40,421 nucleotides of DNA from Actinomycetota bacterium (GTDB lineage: Bacteria > Actinomycetota > Thermoleophilia > Solirubrobacterales > Solirubrobacteraceae): NCBI GenBank assembly GCA_005885515.1, contig VAWK01000047.1:1-40421 (forward strand). Reading direction: 5' to 3'. Both the position numbers and the translations under genes were made by a program. The number at the start of each line of letters is the position of its first letter. Position 1 is the stretch's first letter. This document shows, in pieces, positions 28,528 through 36,831 of this stretch. Under the pieces are notes generated by a model. It was not told where the DNA came from. It did no database searches and saw only the letters and a program-made list of their open reading frames with translations.

Positions 28528-30101
28528 CGAACCAGCTCCGCCACCGCGGATCGCAGCTGCTCGGCGTCGACCGTGGAGTCGACGCTCACATCGCCAGGGG
28601 CGTGCACGAGCACGAACGGCAGCCGCGAGCCCACGCGCTTCTTGTCGTGCGCGACCGCGTCCATGACATCCTCGACGGAGGCGCCGCTGAGCTCGACCGG
28701 CAGCCCGTGCGCCAGCAGGAGCTCGCGCGCCAGCGCGCGCAGCTCCTCCGCGCCGGACAGCCGCAGCGCCGCGAGCAGCCCCAGGCCAACCGCCTCGCCG
28801 TGGCGGTAGCGGCGGTAGTCGGTCGCGGCCTCGATCGCATGGCCGACGGTATGCCCGAGGTTCAGGACCCGCCGGCGCCCGGCGTCGCGCTCGTCGGCGG
28901 CCACCACGGCCAGCTTGAGGCGCACGCATGCGAGGATCGTGCGCTCGTCCACCCGCTGTCCGCTCGAGACCCGCTCCCACAGGTCCCCGCCGGCGATCAG
29001 CGCGGTCTTGAGCACCTCGACCCAGCCCGCCGCGAGCTCGCCCTGCGGCAGCGTGGCGAGCGCGTCCGGGTCCACGAGCACGCCGGCCGGCTGGTGGTAT
29101 ACGCCGATGTAGTTCTTGGCCAGAGGCAGGTCCACGCCGGTCTTGCCGCCGTACGCGGCGTCCACCTGGGCCAGCAGCGTCGTGGGCACGTGCACGACTG
29201 GCATGCCGCGCTGGTAGGTCGCCGCGCAGAAGCCGGCGAGATCGCCGACCACGCCGCCGCCGAGCGCGATCACGTGATCCGCTCGCGTGACGCCGGCGGC
29301 GAGCAGCGCCCGCCATACCGCTTCGGCGCTGTTCAGCGTCTTGTGGCGCTCGCCCGCCGGGATCGCCGACATGCCCGCCAGCTCGCCCAGGCGTTCCCCG
29401 TACAGCGGCGCCACCGTCTCGTCGGTCACGCAGAACGCGCGCGAGCGAGACCGCTCGAGCCCTGCCGCCTGCTCGATCCGCTCCACGCCCGCCGCCGCCA
29501 AGAGCCCGCGACCCATCAGCACCGGATACTCGCCCGAGGCACTGGCAGCCCACAGCAGGCGCGTGCCTGGCGCGGCTGCGGCGAGGGCACGCAACGCGCC
29601 CAGCGTCCTGGCCGCGGCGCCCTTTTCGAGCGTCGGCAGCTGCGCGTCGGCGAGCTGCTCATACAGCGCCCGGCGCTCGGCGTGCAGCGCGAGGAAGGCT
29701 TCGCGGTCCCGCGCCAGGGGCCGCTCGACGCCCCCATCCTGGGAGCTGACCCGCTCCCAGGCGTCCTCGGCGCTGATGTCGAGCAGCACGACCACGTGCT
29801 GCTGCAGCGCGCTGCGGACGCGCTCGGAGAGCACGCTGCCGCCGCCGAGGGAGATCACGGCGCCGGGCTCGGCGCCCGCGAGCAGCTCGCACACCAGCGC
29901 CTCCTCCTTGGCGCGAAAGCCCGACCCGCCGTCGAACTCCTCCGCCAGCGAGTGGCCGAGGCGCTGCTCGAGCAGCGCATCGCTGTCAACTGGTGTCACG
30001 CCGAGCTCGCGGGCCAGGTCGGCGGCGACGGTCGACTTGCCCGCGCCCATGAAGCCGATCAGCACGAAGGCGCCGCGCGGCTCTTGCGCTACCGCCGCCA
30101 C
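28524..30101 (-). CDS. aroKB: Fused shikimate kinase / 3-dehydroquinate synthase
   Basis: A 525-residue bifunctional protein. Residues 1-~175 are shikimate kinase: Walker A GFMGAGKST (16-24), DSDALLEQR and SLGGGSVL. Residues ~185-525 are dehydroquinate synthase: ALGGGVVGDLAGFCAATYQR, PTTLLAQVDAAYGGKTGVDL (from ~306), Zn ligands in GWVEVLKT, LNLGHTVGHAIE and RHGEAVGLG. It catalyses non-adjacent steps (2 and 5) of the shikimate pathway. No internal stop or start suggests separate translation. ATG 30101 lies 13 nt inside the 3' end of aroC, so the genes are coupled. Confidence 0.95.
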   Translation of the reverse strand: MAAVAQEPRGAFVLIGFMGAGKSTVAADLARELGVTPVDSDALLEQRLGHSLAEEFDGGSGFRAKEEALVCELLAGAEPGAVISLGGGSVLSERVRSALQQHVVVLLDISAEDAWERVSSQDGGVERPLARDREAFLALHAERRALYEQLADAQLPTLEKGAAARTLGALRALAAAAPGTRLLWAASASGEYPVLMGRGLLAAAGVERIEQAAGLERSRSRAFCVTDETVAPLYGERLGELAGMSAIPAGERHKTLNSAEAVWRALLAAGVTRADHVIALGGGVVGDLAGFCAATYQRGMPVVHVPTTLLAQVDAAYGGKTGVDLPLAKNYIGVYHQPAGVLVDPDALATLPQGELAAGWVEVLKTALIAGGDLWERVSSGQRVDERTILACVRLKLAVVAADERDAGRRRVLNLGHTVGHAIEAATDYRRYRHGEAVGLGLLAALRLSGAEELRALARELLLAHGLPVELSGASVEDVMDAVAHDKKRVGSRLPFVLVHAPGDVSVDSTVDAEQLRSAVAELVR

Positions 30102-31255
30102 TCGATCCGCTGCTCGTAGGCGGCCACGGCCTCGAGCACGTCGTCGATATGGTCGCCTCCGAACTTGCGCCTGAACGCAGCGGCGAGCACGACCGCCACC
30201 ATCGCCTCGCCCACCACGCCTGCGGCCGGGACGGTGCAGGAGTCCGTGCGCTCCCGCAGCGCCTCGGCGGGCTCGAGTGTCGCGATATCGATGGAACGCA
30301 AGGGCTTGGTGAGGGTCGAGAGCGGCTTCATCGCGCCGCGCACGATCAGCGGACAGCCGTCGGTCATGCCACCCTCCAGGCCGCCGGCACGATTGGTCTC
30401 GCGGTAAATGCCACGCTCCGAGGTGTAGAAGATCTCATCGTGCGCCTCTGACCCCGGCCGCCCTGCGATTGCGAAGGCTTCGCCGACGGCGAAGCCCTTC
30501 ACCGCCTGGATCGAGCAGATCGCCATCGCCAGGCGGCCGTCCAGCCGCTCCTCCCAGGACACGTGCGAGCCGAGCCCGGGAACGAGGCCGAACGCCTGCA
30601 CCTCGAACACTCCCCCGAGCGACTCGTTGGCGCGCCTGAGCTCGTCGATCTCGCGCACCATCGCGCGCGAGGCCTGCTCGTCCAGGCAGCGCACCGGCGA
30701 GCTGTCGACCGAGGCGAAATCCTCGGGCTCAAGCGCCCGCTCTGGCTCGGGCGCGCGCACCGACGCGATCTGCAGGACGTGGGAGTACACCGAGACGCCC
30801 AGCCTGCGAAGGAAGGCCTTGCACAGCCCACCGCCGGCCACGCGGGCGGCCGTCTCGCGCGCCGAGGCCCGCTCGAGGATGTTGCGCACGTCGCTCTGCT
30901 TGAACTTCTGCGTACCCACCAGGTCGGCGTGTCCCGGTCGCGGCAGATGGACCTCCTCGATGCGCTCGGCCGCCGGCCACGGGGACATGCGCTCACGCCA
31001 GTTCTCGTAGTCGCGATTGGCGATCTGGATCGCGATCGGACTCCCGAGCGTGCGGCCGTGACGGAGGCCGCCGGTGACCTCCGCCGTGTCGCGCTCGATC
31101 TTCATGCGCCCGCCGCGCCCATGCCCGAGCTGGCGGCGGGACATGTCGGCGTTGAGGTCCTCAGGGCGGATCTCGAGGCCAGCCGGCAGACCCTCGACGA
31201 CGCACGTGAGTCCCGGGCCGTGCGACTCGCCGGCGGTTATCAGACGGAGCGCCAC
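30089..31255 (-). CDS. aroC: Chorismate synthase
   Basis: A 388-residue FMN-dependent enzyme that makes chorismate from EPSP, the last shikimate step. The signature GESHGPGLTCVVEGLPAGL, the loop RRQLGHGRGGRMKIERD, RPGHADLVGTQKF and GRPGSEAHDEIF, and the C-terminal AMKPLSTLTKPL are all present. It lies 10 bp downstream of the last pil-cluster gene and overlaps aroKB, so it appears to be transcribed with the type IV pilus assembly genes. ATG 31255 begins MALRLITAGESHG as in the family. Confidence 0.97.
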   Translation of the reverse strand: MALRLITAGESHGPGLTCVVEGLPAGLEIRPEDLNADMSRRQLGHGRGGRMKIERDTAEVTGGLRHGRTLGSPIAIQIANRDYENWRERMSPWPAAERIEEVHLPRPGHADLVGTQKFKQSDVRNILERASARETAARVAGGGLCKAFLRRLGVSVYSHVLQIASVRAPEPERALEPEDFASVDSSPVRCLDEQASRAMVREIDELRRANESLGGVFEVQAFGLVPGLGSHVSWEERLDGRLAMAICSIQAVKGFAVGEAFAIAGRPGSEAHDEIFYTSERGIYRETNRAGGLEGGMTDGCPLIVRGAMKPLSTLTKPLRSIDIATLEPAEALRERTDSCTVPAAGVVGEAMVAVVLAAAFRRKFGGDHIDDVLEAVAAYEQRIEWRR

Positions 31256-31265
31256 GCGCTCAAGC

Positions 31266-32246
31266 TTATTGCTGAGCTGCGGACGCGACCGGCGGGGGCG
31301 CGGGCGAGATTGGCGCTGCGGGCGCTTCGATCAGGCGACGCGAGTCCTGTGCGGAGGCGCCCGTTGCGACGGGCTCCGCGCTCAGCGGCGCGCGCGGCCC
31401 GCTCCCGAGCAAGCGCCGCACGGCCGCGGCCGACGCCTTGCTGGAGGTGATGCTGACGACCTGCAGCTCGTACACGACCGGGGCGCCGCTCGGAGGCAGG
31501 TATTCGAATTCCACGCGCTGCCCCTTGGCGAGCGCGATCTGCTGGCACTGCGTGGGGCTCGGCAGGCACGCCGTGGTGCCGCGCAGGAGCACTTCACCGA
31601 CGAGCTTGAAGGCCGCGCGCCTGCCGGGAGCCGTGACGCCGTTGAATGCGAGCACCGGCCTCTGGGAGGAAGGCAGCTTCTGCTTGGGCTTGAGGTTCTC
31701 GTAGGGGGTCAGCTGCGCCTTCTGCGGCGGCGTTCCCGCGGGGACCTCTCCGAACAGGACCGCGACGTGAAAGACCGGATGCGGCTTGGCCGCGGGCGCG
31801 GGCTTTTTCGCTGCCGGCGCAGGCGATCCAGTCGAACTGCCCGACGTGGATTTGCCGGCGCCGGAGCTGGCGCCGGCGTGGGAGCTGGCGCTCGCAGGTG
31901 AGCCAGGGCTCTTGCTGTTGGACTTCGAGGACGAGCCGGCGAGTGCCGAGGTGGCGCCCGGCAGGGGGGTGAAGGGGTTGCGCCCGGAGCCCTCCCGCTG
32001 CTGTGGGGAGCCGCTCGTGGTCTCGGCCACGGCCTGGTTTGCGCTCGGCGCCACCGCAACCGGCGTGATGCCGGACACGCCGGGACTCGCGGATGGCAAA
32101 CCCTGCGGCGGCGCGGTCGCCGAGCCTGAGCCGCCCATCACCGCGTACGCCACGGCGCCGATGAGCGCGGCCGTGAGCAGCACGAGCACGGCGCGGAGGC
32201 GCCTCTCGAGCAGGTCGGCCTTCAGCGAGTTCAGGAAGGCGTTCAC
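31266..32246 (-). CDS. Uncharacterised single-pass membrane protein of the pilMNO cluster
   Basis: A 326-residue protein. A short cytoplasmic N-terminus (MNAFLNSLKADLLERR) and one transmembrane helix (~19-37) are followed by a ~110-residue Ser/Ala/Gly/Pro/Lys linker, then a predicted beta-rich domain (~155-285: HPVFHVAVLFGEVPAG to YELQVVSITSSKASAAAVRR) with two cysteines (TACLPSPTQC), and a Pro/Ala-rich tail. It occupies the position of pilP, downstream of pilO with a 4-nt overlap, but the sequence is not recognisably PilP and there is no lipobox. It may be the inner-membrane partner of PilM/N/O in this lineage. Confidence 0.7.
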   Translation of the reverse strand: MNAFLNSLKADLLERRLRAVLVLLTAALIGAVAYAVMGGSGSATAPPQGLPSASPGVSGITPVAVAPSANQAVAETTSGSPQQREGSGRNPFTPLPGATSALAGSSSKSNSKSPGSPASASSHAGASSGAGKSTSGSSTGSPAPAAKKPAPAAKPHPVFHVAVLFGEVPAGTPPQKAQLTPYENLKPKQKLPSSQRPVLAFNGVTAPGRRAAFKLVGEVLLRGTTACLPSPTQCQQIALAKGQRVEFEYLPPSGAPVVYELQVVSITSSKASAAAVRRLLGSGPRAPLSAEPVATGASAQDSRRLIEAPAAPISPAPPPVASAAQQ

Positions 32247-32995
32247 GGTGTCACCCTCGCGATCGCCGGCGCGGTCGGCGAGCTGGCGCCCGATGCGCCT
32301 GAGGACGCGGCGCTCGCGGATGATCCCGGCGAGGCAGGCGTCGCGCCTGCGGTCAGACCCTGAGCGGCGGGAAGCACGTACGCGGTGGCCGTGATCGTGC
32401 CGCTGAGCAGCTGCGAGCCGCCCTTGCGCGAGCCCGTTTCGGAGCCGCTGACCGGAGCGAGCTTGGCGCTTTGGATCGTCAGCAGGCGGCCGCTGACTTC
32501 AAGGCCGCCGGAGGCGGTGCGCACGGTCGCGCGGTTGAGCTGAGTGAACAGGTTGTAGAGGTCGTTGAAGCTGCCGTCGAAGGTGAACGTGAACGGCATC
32601 TGGGTGAAGCCCGCGACGGTCGTGGCCGACCCCTGGGTCGCGCTCGCCGAGCTGGTCGCGCCGGAACCGTTGCCGTAAACGATCGAGGTCAGATCGACGT
32701 GCTTCTGGTTTGAGGCCTGCGCCAGCTCGTAGATCAACGACGGGACTTCCTGGCTCGCGGGCACGGCTTTGCCGAGGCGCACGATCGACGCGTACGCGGC
32801 GGCGTAGCGCGCCTGCGCGGAGCGCGCGGACGCGAGCTGGCTGTCGGCCGAGGCCAGCTGCGAGGTGGCGCTGTTGACTTCGCTCTGAAGCGCGGCCGCT
32901 TGCTTGCGCTCGGGCTTGACGACGAGCAACCATCCGGCGCCGAGCACTGCGATCACCGCAACGGCCATCGCGACGAGACGGTCGCGCGTGGTCAT
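32243..32995 (-). CDS. pilO: Type IV pilus assembly protein PilO-like
   Basis: A 250-residue protein with the PilO layout: one N-terminal transmembrane helix (~7-25), a coiled coil (KQAAALQSEVNSATSQLASA), then a ferredoxin-like domain (FTFTFDGSFNDLYNLFTQLN, RLLTIQSAKLAP, LSGTITATAYVLP) and a Ser/Ala-rich tail. PilO forms a periplasm-side heterodimer with PilN that aligns the pilus motor. It overlaps pilN by 4 nt. No outer membrane is expected here, so the complex is the monoderm type. Confidence 0.88.
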   Translation of the reverse strand: MTTRDRLVAMAVAVIAVLGAGWLLVVKPERKQAAALQSEVNSATSQLASADSQLASARSAQARYAAAYASIVRLGKAVPASQEVPSLIYELAQASNQKHVDLTSIVYGNGSGATSSASATQGSATTVAGFTQMPFTFTFDGSFNDLYNLFTQLNRATVRTASGGLEVSGRLLTIQSAKLAPVSGSETGSRKGGSQLLSGTITATAYVLPAAQGLTAGATPASPGSSASAASSGASGASSPTAPAIARVTP

Positions 32996-33792
32996 CGTGA
33001 GCCTCCGGTGGATGCCGGCACGGCCGTCGCGGCTTTGATCGAGGAGGCCGCCGGCAGGGGGTCAAAGGTCAACTGAATCGTGAACGCCGGGTCCGAGGGA
33101 GGGCAACTGCTTGACCCGCTCGCGGCCGCGCCCGAGGTCGACTTCGCGGAGCTCTGCAGCGTGACTTCGCCGACGCCGTCGATCAGACGCAGCCGGTTGA
33201 GCGTCAGGGCAACCTCGGACTGGCTCCTGGCACAGCCGGTGAGCGTGAACGTCGGCACGCTGCCGGGCGGGGTTGCCGAAACCGCTGTGGCGCCGCCGGC
33301 GGAGGATTTTGACGCTCCCGTGCCGCTTGCGGCGGTCGGGCTGCCGGCCGCGCCGGTCGCGCCGCTGCCCGCGCCGGTCGCGCTGCCGGCCGCGCCGGTC
33401 GCGCCGCTGCCCGCCGCCACGGCGCCGTTGATCGAGCTGATCGAGGCACCGGCCGGCAGGACGCGGCCGAGCTCATGGAAGGCGTGCGCCCAGTCAAAGC
33501 GCGAGTCGACGAGCACAGACACGGCCCGTTCGCGTTCTTCGCGAAGCGCGGTGAAGTTCGTGTAGGACGCCAGCTGTCCGGCCGCAGCCTGCGCCTGCTG
33601 TGTGCGAGCGTTAAGCGAGGTCACCTGGGCGCGTCGGCTAGAGATCTGGCGATGAGCGAGCCCGTACAGCAGCGCCAGCAGCGCCAGCCCACCCAGCAGC
33701 GCGAGGACCATGTAGGCGCCACCCCCCGAGCGGCCCGCGACGCCCCCCGCGCCTCTGCGCTGATCGGCCGGGATGAGGTTGACGGCCCTCAC
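32992..33792 (-). CDS. pilN: Type IV pilus assembly protein PilN-like
   Basis: A 266-residue protein starting MRAVNLIPADQRR, the classic (V/I)NLLP start of PilN that inserts into PilM. A transmembrane helix (~28-46) and a coiled coil (ALNARTQQAQAAAGQLASYT region) lead to a ferredoxin-like domain split by an Ala/Gly/Ser/Thr-rich insertion (~125-175) encoded by a 42-bp duplication. FTLTGCARSQSEVALTLNRL and GVGEVTLQSS continue the fold. It links PilM to PilO. It overlaps pilM and pilO by 4 nt each. Confidence 0.88.
   Translation of the reverse strand: MRAVNLIPADQRRGAGGVAGRSGGGAYMVLALLGGLALLALLYGLAHRQISSRRAQVTSLNARTQQAQAAAGQLASYTNFTALREERERAVSVLVDSRFDWAHAFHELGRVLPAGASISSINGAVAAGSGATGAAGSATGAGSGATGAAGSPTAASGTGASKSSAGGATAVSATPPGSVPTFTLTGCARSQSEVALTLNRLRLIDGVGEVTLQSSAKSTSGAAASGSSSCPPSDPAFTIQLTFDPLPAASSIKAATAVPASTGGSR
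33340..33414. repeat. 42-bp period direct repeat inside pilN
   Basis: A 33-bp sequence at 33340-33372 recurs exactly at 33382-33414 (period 42 bp, 14 codons). It encodes the repeated GSATGAGSGATGAA-like linker in PilN. In-frame units of this kind can expand or contract by slippage without breaking the gene. Confidence 0.92.
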
Positions 33793-35039
33793 TGGGGCGC
33801 CTCCGCCACAGCGAGGCCGGCCGCGATCGCCAGGCGATTCGCCGAGACCTTCCCGCCGGAGCCCGCGTCGGCGAGGCCGACGCCCTGGCCGTGAACCTCC
33901 ACGCCGAGTGAGCTCTGCAGAGCATCGGCGAAACCCGGAAGCTCGAGCGCGAGCCCGCTCAGGACGACACGGGTGACATCGCCTCCACCTTCCTGCGAGC
34001 GGTGAAAGTCGAGTGAGTTGCGCACCTCTCCGGAGATCGCACGGACGCCGTGCTCGAGGATGGCCCTCGCGTCGGCATCCTCGGCCGCCTCGTCCGGGGG
34101 CACGAGGCCCTCGCTGGGCACGTCGTGCTCGCCGGGCGAGGGCTCGCGCGATTCGTGCACCTCGACCTGCGCCGGCGCCTCGCTGCCGTCGGAGCCTTGT
34201 GCGGCGACCTGAGCGTGCGAGCCGCTCGTCGCCTCGGAAGCGGCCGTCTCGGTTCCCTCAACGGTCTCGGTCGGCAGGAGCGGCGCTCGCAGATCGACGC
34301 GAGCGAGGAGCGCGCGCGCATTGCTCAAGGGAAAGCCTCGGCGCTCAGCGAGCTCGACGGCCATCTCCTCGAGGCCCCCGCCGACGACGCGCGTGAAGCG
34401 GCACACCTTGCCCTCGGCGATGGCGACGTTGGTGAGGCCGTCGACGTTCAGATACAGCACGCGGCCGGCGTGCTCGTCGTCGGCTCGGTAGAGCGAGCGG
34501 ATCAAGGCGAAGGCGGACAGATCGACGCCAACGGGAGTAAGCCCGGCGCCGCGAACGGCCGCGAGCAGCCGTTCGATCATGTCGCGCTGGGCGGCGACGA
34601 GCACGACCTTCTGACGCGGACCGCCGGGGGTATCGACGACGCCGAGCGGATGGAAGTCGAGCACGGCGTTCGTCAACGGCATGGGCACCTGGTCCTGCGC
34701 CTGGAAGCGCACGGCCGCCGCGAGCTCCTTGCGGTCGCTCAGCGGAGGCAGCTCGAGCGTCCGCATCACGGTGCGCTGATTGGCGACCCCGACCCGTACA
34801 CGCTTGCCCATGCGGCTGCCCGTGAAGAGCTCGCGCAGGGTCTCGGAGACGACGGGCTGATCCACCACGTCGCCCTCGCGAACCGTGTCGGAGGGTAGCG
34901 GCAGGACGACGCCGTGCTCGGCGACGATCTCGCCGTTCACGCGCGCCCGTACGGCGGCGACGAGACCGGGCTGGATGTCCAGGCCGACGACGTCGGCTCC
35001 CGAGCGGCGGCCGAGCTTGAGGTTCAAGGAAAGCGGCAT
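33789..35039 (-). CDS. pilM: Type IV pilus assembly protein PilM
   Basis: A 416-residue FtsA/actin-like cytoplasmic ATPase. Motifs are VVGLDIQPGLVAAV (phosphate 1), LPPLSDRKELAAAVRFQAQD (typical PilM), VLVAAQRDMIERLLAAVRGA, GLTPVGVDLSAFALIRSL, LYLNVDGLTNVAIAEG (phosphate 2) and VVLSGLALELPGFADALQ (adenosine motif). An acidic Glu/Ala/Ser-rich insertion (~260-325) is unusual and probably a disordered loop. PilM binds the N-terminus of PilN and recruits the assembly ATPases; pilB, pilC and pilT are not in this window. It overlaps pilN by 4 nt and starts 88 bp after the pilD stop. Confidence 0.92.
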   Translation of the reverse strand: MPLSLNLKLGRRSGADVVGLDIQPGLVAAVRARVNGEIVAEHGVVLPLPSDTVREGDVVDQPVVSETLRELFTGSRMGKRVRVGVANQRTVMRTLELPPLSDRKELAAAVRFQAQDQVPMPLTNAVLDFHPLGVVDTPGGPRQKVVLVAAQRDMIERLLAAVRGAGLTPVGVDLSAFALIRSLYRADDEHAGRVLYLNVDGLTNVAIAEGKVCRFTRVVGGGLEEMAVELAERRGFPLSNARALLARVDLRAPLLPTETVEGTETAASEATSGSHAQVAAQGSDGSEAPAQVEVHESREPSPGEHDVPSEGLVPPDEAAEDADARAILEHGVRAISGEVRNSLDFHRSQEGGGDVTRVVLSGLALELPGFADALQSSLGVEVHGQGVGLADAGSGGKVSANRLAIAAGLAVAEAPQ

Positions 35040-35127
35040 CTTCGTAGGCGGCAGGTAGGGTTTGGGGGCAGGGCCTGCAGAACGGGTATCGGCGCTCGGA
35101 CGAGCCCGCTTTAGCGCGTGCGACGCG

Positions 35128-35880
35128 TTAGAGCACGTGGTTGACGTAGAGGCTCACGATGTCCTGGCCGGCGAACACTGCGACGACCGCGCCCAACGCC
35201 AGGAAAGGACCGAACGGCACCGCGGTCTTGCGCCCTTGGCGCGCGCCCTTGCGGGCGATCACCGCCACGCCGACGAGGACCCCGGCGAGGAGCGCGATCA
35301 TGATCGCGGGCGCCACCGCCCGGCCGAGGAACAGTCCCATGACCGCCGCCAGCTTGACGTCGCCCATCCCCATGCCGCCCGGATATGCGAGTGCGGCGAT
35401 CAGCAGCAAGCCACCCGCGCTGGCCCCGGCGATCAGACGCTCCGGCTCGCCTGCGGGGTCGAGCGCCGAGCCGATGGCGAGCGCGAGCACCGCCCCCAGC
35501 GCCGTGAGGCGGTTGGGGATGATCCGGTGCTCGAGGTCGATCAGCGCGGCGGGGATGACGAGGAGTATCAGTGCGAGGCTCAACGCGATCCCAGCGGCCG
35601 ACCGGTGGGCGAGCACGACGCCGACGCACAGCGCCGCGGTCAGCGCCTCGACGAGGGGATAGCGCGAGGAGATCGCCGTCGAGCAGCTGCGACAGCGGCC
35701 GCGCAGCAGCAGGTAGGAGAGGATCGGGACGTTGTCGTATGGCCTCACCGGCGTCCCGCACGAGGGGCAGCGCGACCTCGGCTGCAGCAGCGACTCGTGG
35801 CGGGGCAGACGATAGGCGACGACGTTGAGGAATGACCCCACGACTGCTCCCATTACCCCTGTGAACGCGATGGGCTCCAT
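35128..35880 (-). CDS. pilD: Prepilin leader peptidase / N-methyltransferase
   Basis: A 250-residue polytopic aspartyl protease. The N-terminal methylase domain has GSFLNVVAYRLP, two zinc-binding CxxC pairs (CPSC 38-41, CRSC 63-66) and NVPILSYLLLRGRCR. The peptidase aspartates are Asp115 (IDLEHRIIPN) and Asp174 (GMGMGDVKL). It cleaves the leader of PilA and methylates the new N-terminal Phe. ATG 35880 is the only start after an in-frame stop, although no good Shine-Dalgarno precedes it. It lies upstream of pilM in the same direction, 189 bp after pilA. Confidence 0.95.
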   Translation of the reverse strand: MEPIAFTGVMGAVVGSFLNVVAYRLPRHESLLQPRSRCPSCGTPVRPYDNVPILSYLLLRGRCRSCSTAISSRYPLVEALTAALCVGVVLAHRSAAGIALSLALILLVIPAALIDLEHRIIPNRLTALGAVLALAIGSALDPAGEPERLIAGASAGGLLLIAALAYPGGMGMGDVKLAAVMGLFLGRAVAPAIMIALLAGVLVGVAVIARKGARQGRKTAVPFGPFLALGAVVAVFAGQDIVSLYVNHVL

Positions 35881-35976
35881 GGGGAGAAGATCGGCCCCTG
35901 GCCGCCGGCACTTGAGCCTTTCATCGGCGCGACTCCCGCCGCACGCCAGGCTCGACAGTGCCGCACACGCGAATCT

Positions 35977-36051
35977 CCTTCCCTATGGGAAGGGCGGCCC
36001 GTGGGCCGCCCCTCGCTGACTCTTATGCTAGCTGGCGCAGTCCGCGCCAGC
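35977..36051 (-). terminator. Three consecutive hairpins after pilA
   Basis: GCTGGCGC/GCGCCAGC (36031-36051, 8 bp), GGGCGGC/GCCGCCC (35992-36011) and CCTTCCC/GGGAAGG (35977-35993) follow the pilA stop on the minus strand. None has a U-tract. They probably stabilise the pilA mRNA 3' end or end most transcripts while letting some read on to pilD-pilM, giving more pilin than assembly protein. Confidence 0.5.
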
Positions 36052-36069
36052 ACGATCCCGAAGCGCGCG

Positions 36070-36519
36070 CTACCAGGATCCCGATGCCGGACAGCCGCCT
36101 TTGTTGCCGGCGGCGGTCGTGCACGTGCGGGTCACAACTCCAGAAGAGTTGGTGATCGTGAACGTGTCTTTGTTCGCCGATGTCGCGGTTACCGTGTAAC
36201 CGCTCGACGTGCCTGAGGCGGCGCTTAGCCAGGCGTTGTTGTTGGCTTCCGCGGTCTGGATCGACGGCTCGATTTTGTTCAGTTCTTCCGGCGACACTCC
36301 GGTGTAGTCGCCGTTGTGGTCGGTCGCGTAGGTCTCCGCCGTCGTCTGGGCGGTGCGCGCGAGCTCCTTCGCCGAGGCGTCCACGGCCTTGCTCTTCTGG
36401 CTCAGGAACGACGGGATTGCAATGGCGGCGAGGATGCCGATGATCAGGATAACCACCAGAAGCTCGATGAGAGTGAAACCACCCTCCTCCTGTGAGCGCT
36501 GGCGCAGTCGATAAAGCAT
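36070..36519 (-). CDS. pilA: Type IV pilin (PilA-like major pilin)
   Basis: A 149-residue prepilin. The leader MLYRLRQRSQEEGG is cut before Phe15 in GG/FTLIELLVVILIIGILAA, with Glu at position 5 of the mature protein as needed for subunit docking. The hydrophobic helix is followed by a soluble domain rich in Thr/Ser/Asn with two cysteines (TRTCTTAAGNKGGCP), likely a C-terminal disulphide loop. The GC content is lower than in the neighbours, as often seen in abundant surface proteins. A strong Shine-Dalgarno AGGAGG (36529-36524) sits 4 nt before ATG. PilD for processing is encoded just downstream; a structured leader lies upstream. Confidence 0.96.
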   Translation of the reverse strand: MLYRLRQRSQEEGGFTLIELLVVILIIGILAAIAIPSFLSQKSKAVDASAKELARTAQTTAETYATDHNGDYTGVSPEELNKIEPSIQTAEANNNAWLSAASGTSSGYTVTATSANKDTFTITNSSGVVTRTCTTAAGNKGGCPASGSW

Positions 36520-36575
36520 GAATCCTCCTAGGATCCGGTTTTACGGGCGCCAGACCTCGGTGTGCTCGCTCCAAA

Positions 36576-36640
36576 CGGCGATGCGTCCCCCGTGTGAGAG
36601 TCGCCGGGCTTTGCAACACGTCCACTGGACGCTTTGCCCG
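36576..36640 (-). ncRNA. Structured leader element upstream of pilA
   Basis: Minus-strand RNA: CGGGC (36640-36636) pairs with GCCCG (36609-36605); inside it CGTCC (36631-36627) pairs with GGACG (36623-36619) around AGT. The internal loop is AAAG on one side and TGTTGCAAA on the other. A following GGCGA (36605-36601) can pair with TCGCC (36581-36577), sharing one base with the outer stem and so possibly competing with it. The GGGCAAA-hairpin-GCAAAGCC order resembles part of GEMM (c-di-GMP-I) riboswitches, but the tetraloop and receptor helix are missing. The rest of 36520-36831 (312 bp) holds the pilA ribosome site and no convincing gene. Confidence 0.4.
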
Positions 36641-36831
36641 CTACCTTGGCACTGGCTCTGTCAGGAGGTGCAATCGACTCCGGCGCAACAGGCCTTTACC
36701 GTTACATCGGAGCGTGGACACATGGCCGCTCGGGGGCAGGGTTCCGAGGAGACCCGCGCAACGAGGCCGAGGGATGAAACAGGCAGCTGCCCAGTCAGGG
36801 CGCAGCTGGCGAAATTCGAGCGTCCGCCGGC

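Noticed and set aside
36576-36640. Canonical GEMM-I (c-di-GMP) riboswitch call
   Set aside because: The P1-like internal loop is similar, but the GNRA tetraloop, its receptor helix and the GGTAGC segment in the right order are missing; kept only as a structured leader.
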